A DNA stretch of 64,000 bases from FEN-1297 sp963843605 (GCA_963843605.1 CAWJLA010000010.1:1-64000), one strand, 5' to 3'. Counted from the stretch's first letter, positions 1 through 9,861 are shown. Translations and numbers: made by a program. Notes: a model not told the origin generated them from the letters alone.

Positions 1-50
1 TTATGAAACCGAATTTTTTTATGTGCTGATAAGCCATTATCCTACGGCAG

Positions 51-394
51 TCATTTGGGCTGCCACAGGATTTCCCTGAATATCGAGAATTTTTGTGAAT
101 CGATAAATTGAAGTCGCAGTGGTGCGAGCATATTTGGCGAAACTGAGGGCGAAGTAAAATTGTTATTGTTAACGTTGTTCAGAGAACCGAGAGTTTTTGT
201 CCAAATTCTCCGGTCAAATGAATTATTATTCGAATTGTAAAAATTACCGTAGAATTCCTCACCATTAGAAAAAACTGGTGTTTTGTCTGATGAAACAGAA
301 TCTGATGCCGGTTCCACAGATTACTTCGAGCTATTACGAAAACTACGGTGATAAAAAATATAATGCAGGCAAATGAGTATAATATAAATTTCAT
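51..394 (-). pseudogene. small secreted or membrane-anchored protein, frameshifted
   Basis: Two overlapping minus-strand frames seem to make one small gene. The upstream frame starts at 394 with a clear hydrophobic N-terminus (MKFILYSFACIIFFITVVFV), typical of a signal peptide or a single membrane anchor. From about 317 a different frame continues with a Ser/Asn-rich, secreted-looking sequence (EPASDSVSSDKTPVF, then Asn-rich stretches) down to a stop at 51. Joining them needs one indel near 315-325. No family is recognised. It could also be two unrelated chance frames in AT-rich DNA, so this call is weak. Confidence 0.35.
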
Positions 395-822
395 AGCCGG
401 CCCGTTTTCTAGGTGATAATGCTTAACGTGGATTAAATAATATATTTTTGGTAAATACTTTACAGATAATTTAAGACGGTCATTTTGAAACTTATATCCA
501 ATATCCAGAAATAATTACAAAATAAAAAGTCTCTTTTCTAAAATCTAACTAAGTGAATAAGTATTTGTCTTTTCTGAACTTTTTTGTAGTGTATTAATTT
601 GAATATTAAATTTTGATTCATATTGTAATCCATGGAGTAATTACCTACCAGCAGGCAGGTACGCTCAAAGTGAAAAAAAACAAGTTAGGACATTATTGAA
701 TAATTTTAAGAGCAAATAAAAAATAAGTTTGTTATGGAATAATATATTAAATTATGACTGAGGATTTATCGCAACTAAAATTTTCCTTAAAATCTAAGTA
801 AAATTTTTCGCGAGGGGGTACA
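395..822. other. intergenic region
   Basis: AT-rich gap of about 430 bases between the minus-strand fragment and the first histidine kinase, which diverge from it. It contains one short palindrome (643-660) of a type seen again near 32840. A strong purine-rich site (GAGGGGG) at about 812-818 serves the kinase start at 823. I see no other gene, tRNA or convincing promoter box. Confidence 0.5.
643..660. repeat. short palindromic repeat, ACCTACC-N4-GGCAGGT
   Basis: Arms ACCTACC (643-649) and GGCAGGT (654-660) flank AGCA and pair except for one A/C mismatch. The same arms with loop GGTA form the centre of the longer palindrome at 32824-32859, so this looks like a dispersed intergenic repeat. Confidence 0.5.
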
Positions 823-2049
823 ATGAACGATTCTACAATTGTTTTAGAATCGGGTAAGAATAATATGCCCGGTTCACCTTCGAAATATGCGGAAATTTAT
901 TTTTACTCTATCGGCATATTAATTTTATTATCCCTGTATATTCTGAGTACATTTCATTTCCTGCTTTTTCACAGTATTGCCGAGGGGTTTAGCATTGTTA
1001 TTGCGTGCGGTATATTCATGGTTGTGTGGAATTCTCGGCAGTTTATTGACAACGATTATTTCCTATTAATCGGAATTGCATGTCTCTTCGTTGCGTTTAT
1101 CGATCTTCTTCATATGCTTGCGTACCGCGGGCTGGGTGTATTCCCTGAGGGAGGAGCAAATTTACCGACCCAGTTGTGGATAGCATCCAGGTATATGCAG
1201 GCCGCAACTCTTTTGATTGCTCCTCTGATCGTAAGTAAAAAAATAAATTTGAATATTACATATATAATTTATTTTGCGGTTACGGTTTTAATTATAACAA
1301 GTATCTTTTATTGGAAAACATTTCCTGTATGCTATGTTGAGGGGAGTGGATTAACCGGATTTAAGATAAACAGCGAATATATTATATCCGGCATGCTGAT
1401 ATTATCCGCTTACTTGTTATCGTTAAAACGAAAAGAATTCAACAAAAATATTTTCGCCCTTGTAGTTGCATCTATAATATTGACCGTTATTTCGGAAATA
1501 TTTTTTACTTTATATTTTTCATCTTACGATAAACTGAATGTTTACGGACATTTGTTTAAGATTATTTCTTTTTATCTATTGTATAAGGCAATTATACAAA
1601 CCGGGCTGAGGAATCCGTATGATCTGCTGTTTCATCATTTAAAGCAAAAGGAAGAAGCATTACAGCTTACAAGGTTTTCAATTGACCGTGCAGACGATCT
1701 TATCATATGGATCCGGTCTGATTGCAATATCTCCGACATTAACAATACGACTGTCGAAAAATTAGGTTTTAGTCATCATGAACTTTTAGCGATGTCTATA
1801 TTTAATATTGATAAAAATCTTAGTTCCTCTGATTTTAAAAAAATCTGGACTTTGATTAAAAATAAAGGCACTTATACTGCCGAGCATTTGTTTAAAAAAA
1901 GGACGGCACTGTTTTTGAAACTGAAGCAGAGTTCAATTACGTCAATTTCGGTGAAGATGAATATTGTTGTGCTTTTCTTCGTGATATTACAGAAAGGAAA
2001 AAAGCTGAGAGCGCAATACACGAGAGCGAACAAAGATTTAGGACATTAG
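823..2049 (+). CDS. sensor histidine kinase 1, N-terminal fragment (MASE3-like membrane sensor plus start of first PAS)
   Basis: Residues 25-270 form about eight hydrophobic helices resembling the MASE3 membrane sensor domain. A linker and the start of a PAS domain (from about residue 285) follow. The last ~45 residues are out of frame: the other frame there reads on as a normal PAS/PAC end (FLRDITERKKAESAIHESEQ) into the next fragment. The shift lies near 1885-1900, where a run of seven A precedes GGACGGCACT; one more A would restore K-K-D-G-T-V-F. The start is supported by GAGGGGG eight bases upstream. The reconstructed gene spans 823-3027 and encodes a membrane kinase probably acting on an unlinked response regulator, since none is adjacent. 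Confidence 0.8.
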   Translation: MNDSTIVLESGKNNMPGSPSKYAEIYFYSIGILILLSLYILSTFHFLLFHSIAEGFSIVIACGIFMVVWNSRQFIDNDYFLLIGIACLFVAFIDLLHMLAYRGLGVFPEGGANLPTQLWIASRYMQAATLLIAPLIVSKKINLNITYIIYFAVTVLIITSIFYWKTFPVCYVEGSGLTGFKINSEYIISGMLILSAYLLSLKRKEFNKNIFALVVASIILTVISEIFFTLYFSSYDKLNVYGHLFKIISFYLLYKAIIQTGLRNPYDLLFHHLKQKEEALQLTRFSIDRADDLIIWIRSDCNISDINNTTVEKLGFSHHELLAMSIFNIDKNLSSSDFKKIWTLIKNKGTYTAEHLFKKRTALFLKLKQSSITSISVKMNIVVLFFVILQKGKKLRAQYTRANKDLGH

Positions 2050-2075
2050 CCGATAATGCCCCCGTACTAATCTGG

Positions 2076-2816
2076 ATGAGTGATATAGATAAGAAATGCA
2101 ATTATTGCAATAAAACCTGGCTGGAATTTACCGGAAGAAATATAGCGGATGAACTTGGAAACGGATGGACAGCTAATATTCATCCGGATGATAAGGAAAG
2201 ATGTTTGAATATATATTCAGTTAATTTTGATCGAAGAAAAGAATTTACAATTGAGTACAGATTGAAAAGAAAAGACGGTAAATATAGATGGATATTGGAC
2301 ACCGGTGTTCCAAGGTTTACGACCGATAATGAGTTCCTCGGCTACGTAGGTTCTAGTATGGATATAACGGAGCAAAAAATTTACCGTGAACAGATAGAAA
2401 ATTCTTTAAAGGAAAAGGTAGTGCTGTTAAAGGAAATTCATCACAGAGTAAAAAACAACCTGCAGGTAATTTCAAGTTTATTCAGACTGCAGTCTTTTTA
2501 TATTAAAGATAAGGAAGCTCAGGATGTATTCCTTGAGAGCCAGAACAGGGTTAAGTCGATGGCTCTGATCCATGAAAAACTATACCTGTCAAAAAATCTT
2601 TCAAACGTAAATTTTTCGCAATACGTGCACGAATTAATAACCAGCTTGCTTGCGTCATACAGATTTAATTCCAACTTTATAGACGTAGTCATCAATATCG
2701 ATGAAATTGAGCTGAACGTTGATGTTGCCATCAACCTGGGACTTATTATTAACGAACTTGTCTCGAATACATTTAAACATCCCTTTCCCGGACAATTGGG
2801 AAAGGAAAAATGTTAA
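2076..2816 (+). CDS. sensor histidine kinase 1, middle fragment (second PAS and HisKA_2 phosphoacceptor domain)
   Basis: In this frame the coding sense already runs from about 1900. Residues 1-100 are a PAS/PAC domain (FTGRNIADELGNGW ... YRWILDTGVP ... GSSMDITEQK). Residues 110-160 carry the HisKA_2-type phosphoacceptor motif LLKEIHHRVKNNLQVISSLF; the candidate phosphorylated His is residue 122 or 123. The N-box LIINELVSNTFKH follows near the end, and then the frame fails at CATCCCTTTCCCGGAC (about 2780-2795). One base fewer there gives FKH-PFPDNWERKNVK and joins the next fragment. HisKA_2 kinases are usually cytoplasmic transmitters linked to PAS sensors. Confidence 0.8.
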   Translation: MSDIDKKCNYCNKTWLEFTGRNIADELGNGWTANIHPDDKERCLNIYSVNFDRRKEFTIEYRLKRKDGKYRWILDTGVPRFTTDNEFLGYVGSSMDITEQKIYREQIENSLKEKVVLLKEIHHRVKNNLQVISSLFRLQSFYIKDKEAQDVFLESQNRVKSMALIHEKLYLSKNLSNVNFSQYVHELITSLLASYRFNSNFIDVVINIDEIELNVDVAINLGLIINELVSNTFKHPFPGQLGKEKC

Positions 2817-3027
2817 AAGCATGATTACAATTTTATTAAAAGCTGAAATAGAAAACTATTCCATTATTGTAAAAGACAACGGGATTGGTTTTCCAGAAAA
2901 TTTTGATATAAATAAGTCGGAAACTTTGGGGCTTCAATTGGTTACATCATTAGTTGAACAGCAAAAGGGGGTATTGAGGTATTTTAACGACAACGGTGCT
3001 AATTATGAAATCACTTTTCAAAAATAG
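2719..3027 (+). CDS. sensor histidine kinase 1, C-terminal fragment (HATPase_c)
   Basis: The useful part starts at about 2785 and holds the end of the ATP-binding domain: the G1-type motif VKDNGIGFPENFD, then a G2-like ETLGLQLVTSLVEQQKG and a short beta end closing at ITFQK. The first 22 residues before the shift are only the out-of-frame reading of the preceding fragment. Together the three pieces make one kinase of about 735 residues. It ends 81 bases before the next kinase gene, which has the same orientation. Confidence 0.75.
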   Translation: MMLPSTWDLLLTNLSRIHLNIPFPDNWERKNVKSMITILLKAEIENYSIIVKDNGIGFPENFDINKSETLGLQLVTSLVEQQKGVLRYFNDNGANYEITFQK

Positions 3028-3108
3028 GAACACATTTTAAAGGAATTATAAATAATTCGAATTCCAAAACTATTTCAAATTTTATAATCAGTAATTAAAA
3101 GGTCCGGT

Positions 3109-5742
3109 ATGAGATTTAATTTTGATAAAAAAATCATGCTTATTTATGTTATCTTATTAATTCTACCTTATCGATCAATACTTTCTCAGGAACAGCAAAT
3201 ACATTTTGAACACCTTCATACAGATGACGGACCGGCTCAAAGTTTAATAACCTCGATCTATCAGGACAGGGAAGGCTATATGTGGTTCGGTACATATGAC
3301 GGTCTCTACAAGTATGACGGCTACCGTTTTATTGTTTATAAAAACAGAGCTTTTGACTCAACTTCTATTCCGGGAAATTATATACAGACCATAATAGAAG
3401 ATCATAAGGGTAACCTATGGATCGGAACACAAACAAGCGGAGTTTCCGAATATAACAGAACATCGGATTCCTTCACAAATTATTTACATAATCCTCATAA
3501 TGAAAATTCCATAATGAGCAACAGGATATGGACACTGGCAGAAGATTCACACGGCTCAATTTGGATCGGGACTTCGCAGGGGCTGGACAGGTTCGATGTA
3601 ACGGAAAAAAAGTTTACGCACTTTGTTCATAAAAAAAATGATACGACTTCTTTGAATAATTCCGCCGTAAATTCTATACATGAAGGTAAAAACGGTATAT
3701 TATGGCTGGGAACATTCGGCGGCGGTCTAAATTATTTCAATCTTAATAATTTCTATAAAAACGGAAAAGCAGTATTTCATTCTTTTTATTTCGACAGTAA
3801 ACTATATGAAAGTTCCGGTCTAAACCGTATAAAGGATATATATGAAGACAGTACCGGTTATCTTTGGATAGCTTCGTACGGCGGATTAATTAAATTTAAT
3901 AAATCGACCAAAAATTTTGATATTTATGTACTTAAGAATTCATTCGAAAATATTCCGAACCAAAATGCATTACTGACACTTGCGGTTGATAAAGAGGGAA
4001 GAATTTGGGCCGGCAGCCATAATTCGGGATTGTGCATGTTTGATAAAAACAAAGGTGAATTCTATATTTACGGGAAAGGACCTGACCCGAATAACAGTAT
4101 AAACGATATTTATGTTCCGTCATTATTTATAGACCGGACAGGAATCATGTGGGTAGGTACCGGTAGGGGTATAAATAAAGTCCTTCCTTATTATAATAAT
4201 TTCGTCAACCTAAGTAATATTCCTTCAGATCCTTCAAGTTTGGGTTCAAACGAGGTTAACACAATATTCGAAGATTCCGGCGAAAACATCTGGGTAGGCA
4301 CATGGGGAGGAGGGTTAAGCAGATTCAATAAAAACAACCGAACGTTCAAAAATTATAAGTACAATAAAAATAATAAGAGCAGCATTCCGGATAATACGGT
4401 GTGGTGCATAACTCAGGCGCCGGATAAAAATTTGTTAATAGGTACATATTCCGGTTTAACTAAATTCAACCCTAAGACGGGAATCTTTACTAGAGATTAT
4501 CTTAAAAATGCACGTCTTTCTCATTATAATATTTCCTCTCTGATGTTTGATAATTACGGCGACTTATGGGTAGGGACATACGGAGGCGGTTTAAACTTCC
4601 TTCAAAAAGGTTCTGATAAATTTACATATTATCAGTACGACCCTAAAAATCCCGGCAGCATCAGCGATAATTTTATTACTACATTGTTTCAGGATAGAGA
4701 AGGCATTCTCTGGGTGGGAACACACGCGGGCGGATTAAATGCTTTCGACAGGGAAAAAAACAGCTTTCAGAATTATCAGTATAATCCAAGAGAAGAATAT
4801 TCAATAAGCAACAACAATATCAGGTGCATTACCGAGGATAGTTTAGGCAATTTATGGATAGGTACGTGGGGCGGCGGGCTGGATATGTTCAACCGGAAGG
4901 AACATAAATTCTATCACTATACCGAAAACGACGGGCTTGCAAATAACCTTGTCTTCGGAATACTTGAAGATAATTCCGGTAATTTATGGGTTAGTACTAA
5001 TAAGGGATTATCGCAATTTAATATGAAGACAAAGAGAGTAAAAAATTTCCAGGAAGAAGACGGCATCGGCAGCGAACAATTCGGTTACGGATATTTAAAA
5101 GCCAGAGACGGATTGATGTATTTCGGCAGTCTAAACGGATTGACAATTTTTAATCCGGATAACCTTGAAACGAATACGCATATTCCGCCGGTTGTAATCA
5201 CTTCTTTTAAAAGATACAGCAAGGTTATTAATTTTAAAAAGGAATTGCTCAAGTATAATAGAATACAGATCGAATATGTAAATAATGAATTTACCGTTAA
5301 CTTTGCAGCGCTCGACTATACCAGACCTGCCAAGAATAATTATGCTTACAAACTTGAAGGCTACGATAAATTATGGACCTTTTCAAAAAATATACACTCG
5401 GCTCATTATACAAACCTTCAGCCGGGCATATACAGATTTCGTGTAAGGGCATCTAATAACGACGGATATTGGAACGAGAACGGAGCAAGCATACTAATCG
5501 AAATTATCCCGCCCTTCTGGGATACTTTCTGGTTTAAAGCTTCCGGAGTTTTAATGCTGCTGCTGGTTATTTATGCCGGATACAGAATAAGAGTAAAAAG
5601 CATCGCGACCCGTAATGAAATGCTCGAAGAACTGGTAAGTAAAAGAACCGGGGAGCTGCGAATCGGAGATATTTGTAAGAAAAAAAACAGAGGATGCACT
5701 TATCCAGTCGGAGGAAAAATTAAAAGTATTGAATGCGAATAA
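3109..5742 (+). CDS. sensor histidine kinase 2, N-terminal fragment (secreted two-component propeller, Y_Y_Y, membrane helix)
   Basis: A signal peptide (residues 1-26) is followed by about 14 regulator-propeller repeats of the form G-x-LWIGT-x-GGL-x-FN up to about residue 700. These build two seven-bladed propellers outside the inner membrane. A Y_Y_Y domain (about 715-790, LEGYDKLWTFSK ... YTNLQPGIYRFRVRASNNDG) and one membrane helix (about 803-825) follow. This is the sensor half of the Bacteroidota hybrid-type polysaccharide sensors, here without a fused response regulator. The frame fails near 5655-5665: past that point the other frame reads ESEIFVRKKTEDALIQSEEK, a coiled coil leading to the kinase core. 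The ligand is unknown; no polysaccharide-utilisation genes lie nearby. Confidence 0.85.
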   Translation: MRFNFDKKIMLIYVILLILPYRSILSQEQQIHFEHLHTDDGPAQSLITSIYQDREGYMWFGTYDGLYKYDGYRFIVYKNRAFDSTSIPGNYIQTIIEDHKGNLWIGTQTSGVSEYNRTSDSFTNYLHNPHNENSIMSNRIWTLAEDSHGSIWIGTSQGLDRFDVTEKKFTHFVHKKNDTTSLNNSAVNSIHEGKNGILWLGTFGGGLNYFNLNNFYKNGKAVFHSFYFDSKLYESSGLNRIKDIYEDSTGYLWIASYGGLIKFNKSTKNFDIYVLKNSFENIPNQNALLTLAVDKEGRIWAGSHNSGLCMFDKNKGEFYIYGKGPDPNNSINDIYVPSLFIDRTGIMWVGTGRGINKVLPYYNNFVNLSNIPSDPSSLGSNEVNTIFEDSGENIWVGTWGGGLSRFNKNNRTFKNYKYNKNNKSSIPDNTVWCITQAPDKNLLIGTYSGLTKFNPKTGIFTRDYLKNARLSHYNISSLMFDNYGDLWVGTYGGGLNFLQKGSDKFTYYQYDPKNPGSISDNFITTLFQDREGILWVGTHAGGLNAFDREKNSFQNYQYNPREEYSISNNNIRCITEDSLGNLWIGTWGGGLDMFNRKEHKFYHYTENDGLANNLVFGILEDNSGNLWVSTNKGLSQFNMKTKRVKNFQEEDGIGSEQFGYGYLKARDGLMYFGSLNGLTIFNPDNLETNTHIPPVVITSFKRYSKVINFKKELLKYNRIQIEYVNNEFTVNFAALDYTRPAKNNYAYKLEGYDKLWTFSKNIHSAHYTNLQPGIYRFRVRASNNDGYWNENGASILIEIIPPFWDTFWFKASGVLMLLLVIYAGYRIRVKSIATRNEMLEELVSKRTGELRIGDICKKKNRGCTYPVGGKIKSIECE

Positions 5743-6040
5743 GGATAAATTTTTCTCGATAATATCTCATGATCTGAAAAGTCCGTTCTTCTCTCTGCTC
5801 GGCTACGGATCGATACTTGAAAATGATTTCGAGAATTTTTCACGTAAGGAGATCAAAGACGTTATAATCAGCATGAATGTACTGATCCGCAAATTATCAG
5901 ACCTAACCGAAAACCTGTTGCAGTGGGCAAAAGTGCAGACGGGAAGGATCAGTTTTACACCCGAGGATATCGAACTGTATAAACTGATTGAAAAACCGCT
6001 TTCCATATTAAATATTAAGCGCCGCGAACAAAGACATTAA
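5729..6040 (+). CDS. sensor histidine kinase 2, middle fragment (HisKA dimerisation domain)
   Basis: This frame is coding from about 5660. It carries the H-box FFSIISHDLKSPFFSLLGYG; the phosphoacceptor is His14 of this fragment. The remaining dimerisation helices follow up to ENLLQWAKVQTGRISFTPED. It fails near 6020-6025 in AATATTAAGCGCC: with one A fewer the reading becomes N-I-S-A-A-N-K-D-I-K-I and joins the ATPase fragment. The same gene therefore has two frameshifts, like its upstream neighbour. Confidence 0.75.
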   Translation: MNANKDKFFSIISHDLKSPFFSLLGYGSILENDFENFSRKEIKDVIISMNVLIRKLSDLTENLLQWAKVQTGRISFTPEDIELYKLIEKPLSILNIKRREQRH

Positions 6041-6089
6041 AATTGAAAATAATATTAATGCCGCTTGTAAGGTAAATGGGGATGAAAAT

Positions 6090-6434
6090 ATGATCAGTTC
6101 AGTCATCCAGAATTTAATTACCAATGCGATAAAATTCTCTCAGCCGGGAACTGCTATTATATTAAGCTGTAAAGATAATAACGGATTTGCGGAGATAAGC
6201 GTTAAAGACAGCGGGGTCGGTATATGCGAAGAAAATATTAAAAAACTATTTAAAATAGAAGAACAATTTACTACAAAGGGAACAAACGAAGAAACCGGCA
6301 GCGGCCTAGGATTAATTTTATGTAAAGAGTTTATTGAGAAAAACGGCGGACAGATTTGGGTTGAAAGCAGTGAAGGAAACGGAACTACGTTTAGTTTTAC
6401 TTTGCCGAAATCACATGAAACCCAAAAGTACTAA
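6090..6434 (+). CDS. sensor histidine kinase 2, C-terminal fragment (HATPase_c)
   Basis: Holds all nucleotide-binding boxes of a normal HATPase_c domain: N-box VIQNLITNAIKFS, G1 VKDSGVGI, F-box region KLFKIEEQFTTKG, and G2 GSGLGLILCKEFIEKNGG with the end TTFSFTLPKS. The frame is coding from about 6022 and the ATG at 6090 is internal. Catalytic boxes are intact in every piece of this gene. That fits either recent loss or an assembly error better than old decay. Confidence 0.8.
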   Translation: MISSVIQNLITNAIKFSQPGTAIILSCKDNNGFAEISVKDSGVGICEENIKKLFKIEEQFTTKGTNEETGSGLGLILCKEFIEKNGGQIWVESSEGNGTTFSFTLPKSHETQKY

Positions 6435-6493
6435 AACTCGCCGTTTTTTATTACGATTAATTTTAAATTTATCCGGATTTAATTAAGGAAAAT

Positions 6494-7603
6494 ATGAACG
6501 ATAAAAAATCAGTATCCATCTGGATGATGCATCTTCAGGACGAAATAGATGCAGCTTATTTATACCGTGTACTTGCCGGGCAGATAAACGATGAAAAAAG
6601 AAAAGAAATTTATCTGAAACTGGCTGCAGTTGAGGATAAACATATTGCAGTCTGGAAAGAAATGATAGAAAAAAATAATGTCGAAATAACTGCGGTTAAA
6701 CCTTCTCTAAAAGCTAATTTAATGGTATGGGCTTCAAAAAAATTCGGTTCATGGATTTTGTCCAAGGCTTTAATGAACGAAGAAGCGACCGAAGTAAAAT
6801 CTTATATGGGGCTCTATAATACGACGGACGATAAAACGACAAAATCAATTGCATTAAGACTCGCAAGGGATTCTGCCCAGCATGCGGGAAAATTAATGAC
6901 AATAAAAGGCACTCACGAAGAACCGTGGCACCGATCCGAATCGGGCGGATTGCTTCGGAATATAGTATACGGATTCAACGACGGTCTTACGGCAAACTTC
7001 GGACTCATTGCCGGAGTTATAGGGGCAAGCTTAGCTCCGCATATAATTTTAATATCCGGAATCTCGGGAATGCTTGCCGATTCTCTGTCTATGGGGGCAT
7101 CAGGTTATTTAGCCGCGATAAGTGAAAAAGAAGTTTACGATCATGAACGAGAAATGGAAGAGGACGAAATACAGCTTATGCCGGAATTAGAAACCGAAGA
7201 ACTTGCACTTATATATGAATCGAAGGGTATGAATAAAGAGGATGCCCGGTCGCTGGCAACCGAACGAATGAAGGATCCCAAATCTGTCCTGGAGGAGAAA
7301 GTAAGAGAAGAACTCGGTATCGGCGAACAGAATATAAATCCTTTGAAAGAAGGGTGGATCACCGGTACGGCAACAGCCGTAGGCGCAATTATCCCTGTTT
7401 TTCCTTTTTTCTTTTTGAGCGGTACTCCTGCTATTATAACTTCTTTTATCATTGCTATGCTGGCACATTTCGGCGTTGGTGCCGCACGCAGCTTTTTTAC
7501 CGGAAGAAGTATCTTCAGAAGCGGATTTGACATGTTTGTCGTAGGATTCGGTATTGCCGCTATAGGTTATTTTATCGGTGAATTAATTGCCCGCGCATTG
7601 TAA
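6494..7603 (+). CDS. ferritin-like / VIT1-CCC1 fusion iron exporter (MbfA type)
   Basis: Residues 1-140 are a ferritin-like (erythrin) di-iron helical domain with Glu17 and the E47-x-x-H50 pair (VEDKHIAVW). Residues 150-369 are a VIT1/CCC1 membrane transporter (YGFNDGLTANFGLIAGVIGA, then SMGASGYLAAISEKEVYDHE and the cytosolic Glu-rich metal-binding helix, then three hydrophobic helices at the end). This order matches the MbfA/Er-VIT1 family, which exports Fe(II) and protects against iron and peroxide stress. The ATG lies 60 bases after the preceding kinase. No iron-responsive operator is obvious upstream. The assignment of family is firm; substrate Fe versus Mn is inferred. Confidence 0.88.
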   Translation: MNDKKSVSIWMMHLQDEIDAAYLYRVLAGQINDEKRKEIYLKLAAVEDKHIAVWKEMIEKNNVEITAVKPSLKANLMVWASKKFGSWILSKALMNEEATEVKSYMGLYNTTDDKTTKSIALRLARDSAQHAGKLMTIKGTHEEPWHRSESGGLLRNIVYGFNDGLTANFGLIAGVIGASLAPHIILISGISGMLADSLSMGASGYLAAISEKEVYDHEREMEEDEIQLMPELETEELALIYESKGMNKEDARSLATERMKDPKSVLEEKVREELGIGEQNINPLKEGWITGTATAVGAIIPVFPFFFLSGTPAIITSFIIAMLAHFGVGAARSFFTGRSIFRSGFDMFVVGFGIAAIGYFIGELIARAL

Positions 7604-7953
7604 AAATTTTTTAACTGTATGAACAATTGGTATCTGAAAGTAAATTTTACATCCTTTAGGTACATTGCATCAAGTAATAATTTCATCCAAAAATCCGCGT
7701 TAAAACTTAAGTAACTTTAACTAATTTCGTCAAAAATACTATCTGAATTAAATGAGAAAGGAAGCTGCCTGATTGCAAGTCAATCAGGCGCTTCTCCGGT
7801 ATTCCCAGGCGTTTTAAATTTTGTGGAAATGCCTGAATTCGTTTTATTTCACATGTTTAGGGACTTTATAGAAATGGCATGATTTTGTCGTACACGTTTT
7901 TGCAAATTATCCGGAATAAAAATAGTAAGACAAACTAATTATAAAGGTGTATC
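7604..7953. other. intergenic region with a long hairpin
   Basis: 350 bases without a gene. The one clear structure is the hairpin at 7761-7794. No ORF of note, no tRNA and no poly-T terminator follow it. Confidence 0.5.
7761..7794. repeat. imperfect hairpin, GAAGC(T)GCCTGATTG / CAATCAGGCGCTTC
   Basis: The two arms pair over 14 bases with a single bulged T around the five-base loop CAAGT. No T run follows, so it is not a standard terminator. It resembles the short palindromic elements found elsewhere between genes here. Confidence 0.45.
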
Positions 7954-9861
7954 ATGAAAAGAATTTTTCTATTATTAATGGCAATCTTTTTTACTTCTTT
8001 AGCAGGGGAATTCTTATTCGCGCAGCCTTCTGCGCCGACGAACCTAACAGCAATTCAAGAAAAGTGGGAAAATTATAATTTTGTAAAGTTGGAATGGAAA
8101 TATTCCAATATGATGACGCTTCGTGATAATATGACTTTCTTTAATATTTACAGAAAAGACGGTGCGATAAGCGATACAGGAGCTTTCAGATTAAGGTTTA
8201 TGCGTATTAGGATGGACGAATGGATGCAAAAAGCAATGGGTGCGGCCTTCTGGAATGATAAAAATGTTCAAAGCGGTGCTACTTACTCTTACTTTATAAG
8301 GACGGTTAATAGAAACGGAGAAAGTCCTTCATCTGATACTGTACAGGTTACGATTGATTCGGTTAAAGCAATGACAACATTAACGGGCAAGCTTACCAGT
8401 ACTGCTGACAACAGTCCTATAATTAATGGCAAGATAGCGCTAATTCCGATCTTCGGCTGGGGAATAAGAACTACTCATACTGATTCAAGCGGAAATTTTG
8501 TTTTTCACGTAATTGCCGGAACTTATATTGTCCTTTCCAATGCCCCCGGTTTTTACGGAGAATTTTATGATAATGTATATAATATTTTTAAAGCCCAGAA
8601 GCTGATCCTAGGCAGTTCAGACAGCACGAATATCGGTATTTCGCTTACTCCGAAACCGCTGCCTAAAAAGTATATGCTCAGCGGTACGGTAAAAGATTCT
8701 CTGGGAAATCCCGTTGCGGCAAGGATCGAGGTTTTCAGTTTAATCTGCAACTCATTCAGCTATAAATATTATCATGCCTTTACTGATAGCTCAGGTAATT
8801 ATTCGTTGCCTGTCAGAGAAGGCGATACCGTCATAGTATTTGCACATTCAAGAAATAAAGAGTACTACTCTCAATTTTATGACGGCAAGACAAATTTTCT
8901 TGATGCCGACAGAATCGGTATCAGCGGTGATGTTAACGGAATAAATTTCGTAATGCAGCACAAACTGGTTTATGCCAACGGTATCAGCGGTACCGTAATG
9001 AATTCGGACAGTACAGGTGTTTCGTCAATTATTATTGCGGTAAGGCTGGGAGATATTCTGCATCATAAAAAATATGCGGCGATAACAGATTCGCTTGGTG
9101 ATTATAATTTCAGTAATATGATGCCCGGAAACTACATATTATTAGCAATACCACAGGACGGTTATAAACCCACATTCTTTAAATATGACGGTACTGAAAC
9201 CCTGCACTGGAAAGATGCCGATTCGGTTGCGGTTTTGTCCTCGTCGTTGATTGCTGGTATAAACTTTACAGTATCCGCATTACCCGATTCCGGTGAGGCA
9301 GTTATTAACGGATTTGTAAAAGATAATAACGGTAATCCGCTGGTCGGTGCTATAGTTTCCGCTTACGATGATAACCAGCAGATGTATTCTTTCGGTATTA
9401 CAAATCAATTCGGACGCTACAAAATAACCGGATTGGTTCCGGGCAACTATTCGGTTAGTTCTGATCTTCTCGGTTATTCATCCGGTGTGACGAGTACCTC
9501 TTCGCTGGATTATATATCGACGGTCTCTTCTACCGCATCTTTTACCATGATACCTGAAAATGTAACTGCGGTTGAAAGCAATGTTAATGTTACTGTTAAT
9601 AATTTTATGCTGTCTCAGAATTATCCTAATCCTTTCAACCCGACAACAACAATCAGCTATTCGCTTCCCTATACCAGCAAGGTTGTTTTGAAAGTATACA
9701 ACATTCTAGGTAAGGAAGTTGCGACGTTAGTTAATTCCGAACAGACTGCCGGTTCACATAATGTTGAATTTAATGCAAGCAGTCTTGCCAGCGGTGTGTA
9801 TTTTTACCGTCTGCAAGCAGGAATTTTTATGAATACAAAGAAATTAATTCTGATGAAATAA
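7954..9861 (+). CDS. T9SS-secreted protein with carboxypeptidase-regulatory-like repeats
   Basis: A signal peptide (residues 1-24, ending LFAQ) precedes a fibronectin-III-like segment (27-135, with PTNLTA and TYSYFIRTVNRNGESP). Four CarboxypepD_reg-like beta sandwiches follow (about 140-240, 243-345, 348-445, 450-540), each with a GTVKDSLGNPV or TDSSGNY-type strand. The last 80 residues are a type A T9SS sorting domain (LSQNYPNPFNPTTTISYSL ... GVYFYRLQAG ... KKLILMK). The protein should be exported by Sec, moved across the outer membrane by T9SS and stay on the surface or be released. No catalytic domain is seen, so it is probably structural or adhesive. An AAAGG site sits close before the ATG, and a clear terminator follows. 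Confidence 0.85.
   Translation: MKRIFLLLMAIFFTSLAGEFLFAQPSAPTNLTAIQEKWENYNFVKLEWKYSNMMTLRDNMTFFNIYRKDGAISDTGAFRLRFMRIRMDEWMQKAMGAAFWNDKNVQSGATYSYFIRTVNRNGESPSSDTVQVTIDSVKAMTTLTGKLTSTADNSPIINGKIALIPIFGWGIRTTHTDSSGNFVFHVIAGTYIVLSNAPGFYGEFYDNVYNIFKAQKLILGSSDSTNIGISLTPKPLPKKYMLSGTVKDSLGNPVAARIEVFSLICNSFSYKYYHAFTDSSGNYSLPVREGDTVIVFAHSRNKEYYSQFYDGKTNFLDADRIGISGDVNGINFVMQHKLVYANGISGTVMNSDSTGVSSIIIAVRLGDILHHKKYAAITDSLGDYNFSNMMPGNYILLAIPQDGYKPTFFKYDGTETLHWKDADSVAVLSSSLIAGINFTVSALPDSGEAVINGFVKDNNGNPLVGAIVSAYDDNQQMYSFGITNQFGRYKITGLVPGNYSVSSDLLGYSSGVTSTSSLDYISTVSSTASFTMIPENVTAVESNVNVTVNNFMLSQNYPNPFNPTTTISYSLPYTSKVVLKVYNILGKEVATLVNSEQTAGSHNVEFNASSLASGVYFYRLQAGIFMNTKKLILMK

Noticed and set aside
1..37. Minus-strand ATG at 37 reading MAYQHIKKFGFI to the window edge
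   Set aside because: Only twelve codons are visible, with no ribosome-binding site; too short to call a gene.
1885..6025. Programmed ribosomal frameshifting in the two kinases
   Set aside because: No slippery heptamer with a downstream pseudoknot is evident, directions vary and breaks fall inside conserved domains.
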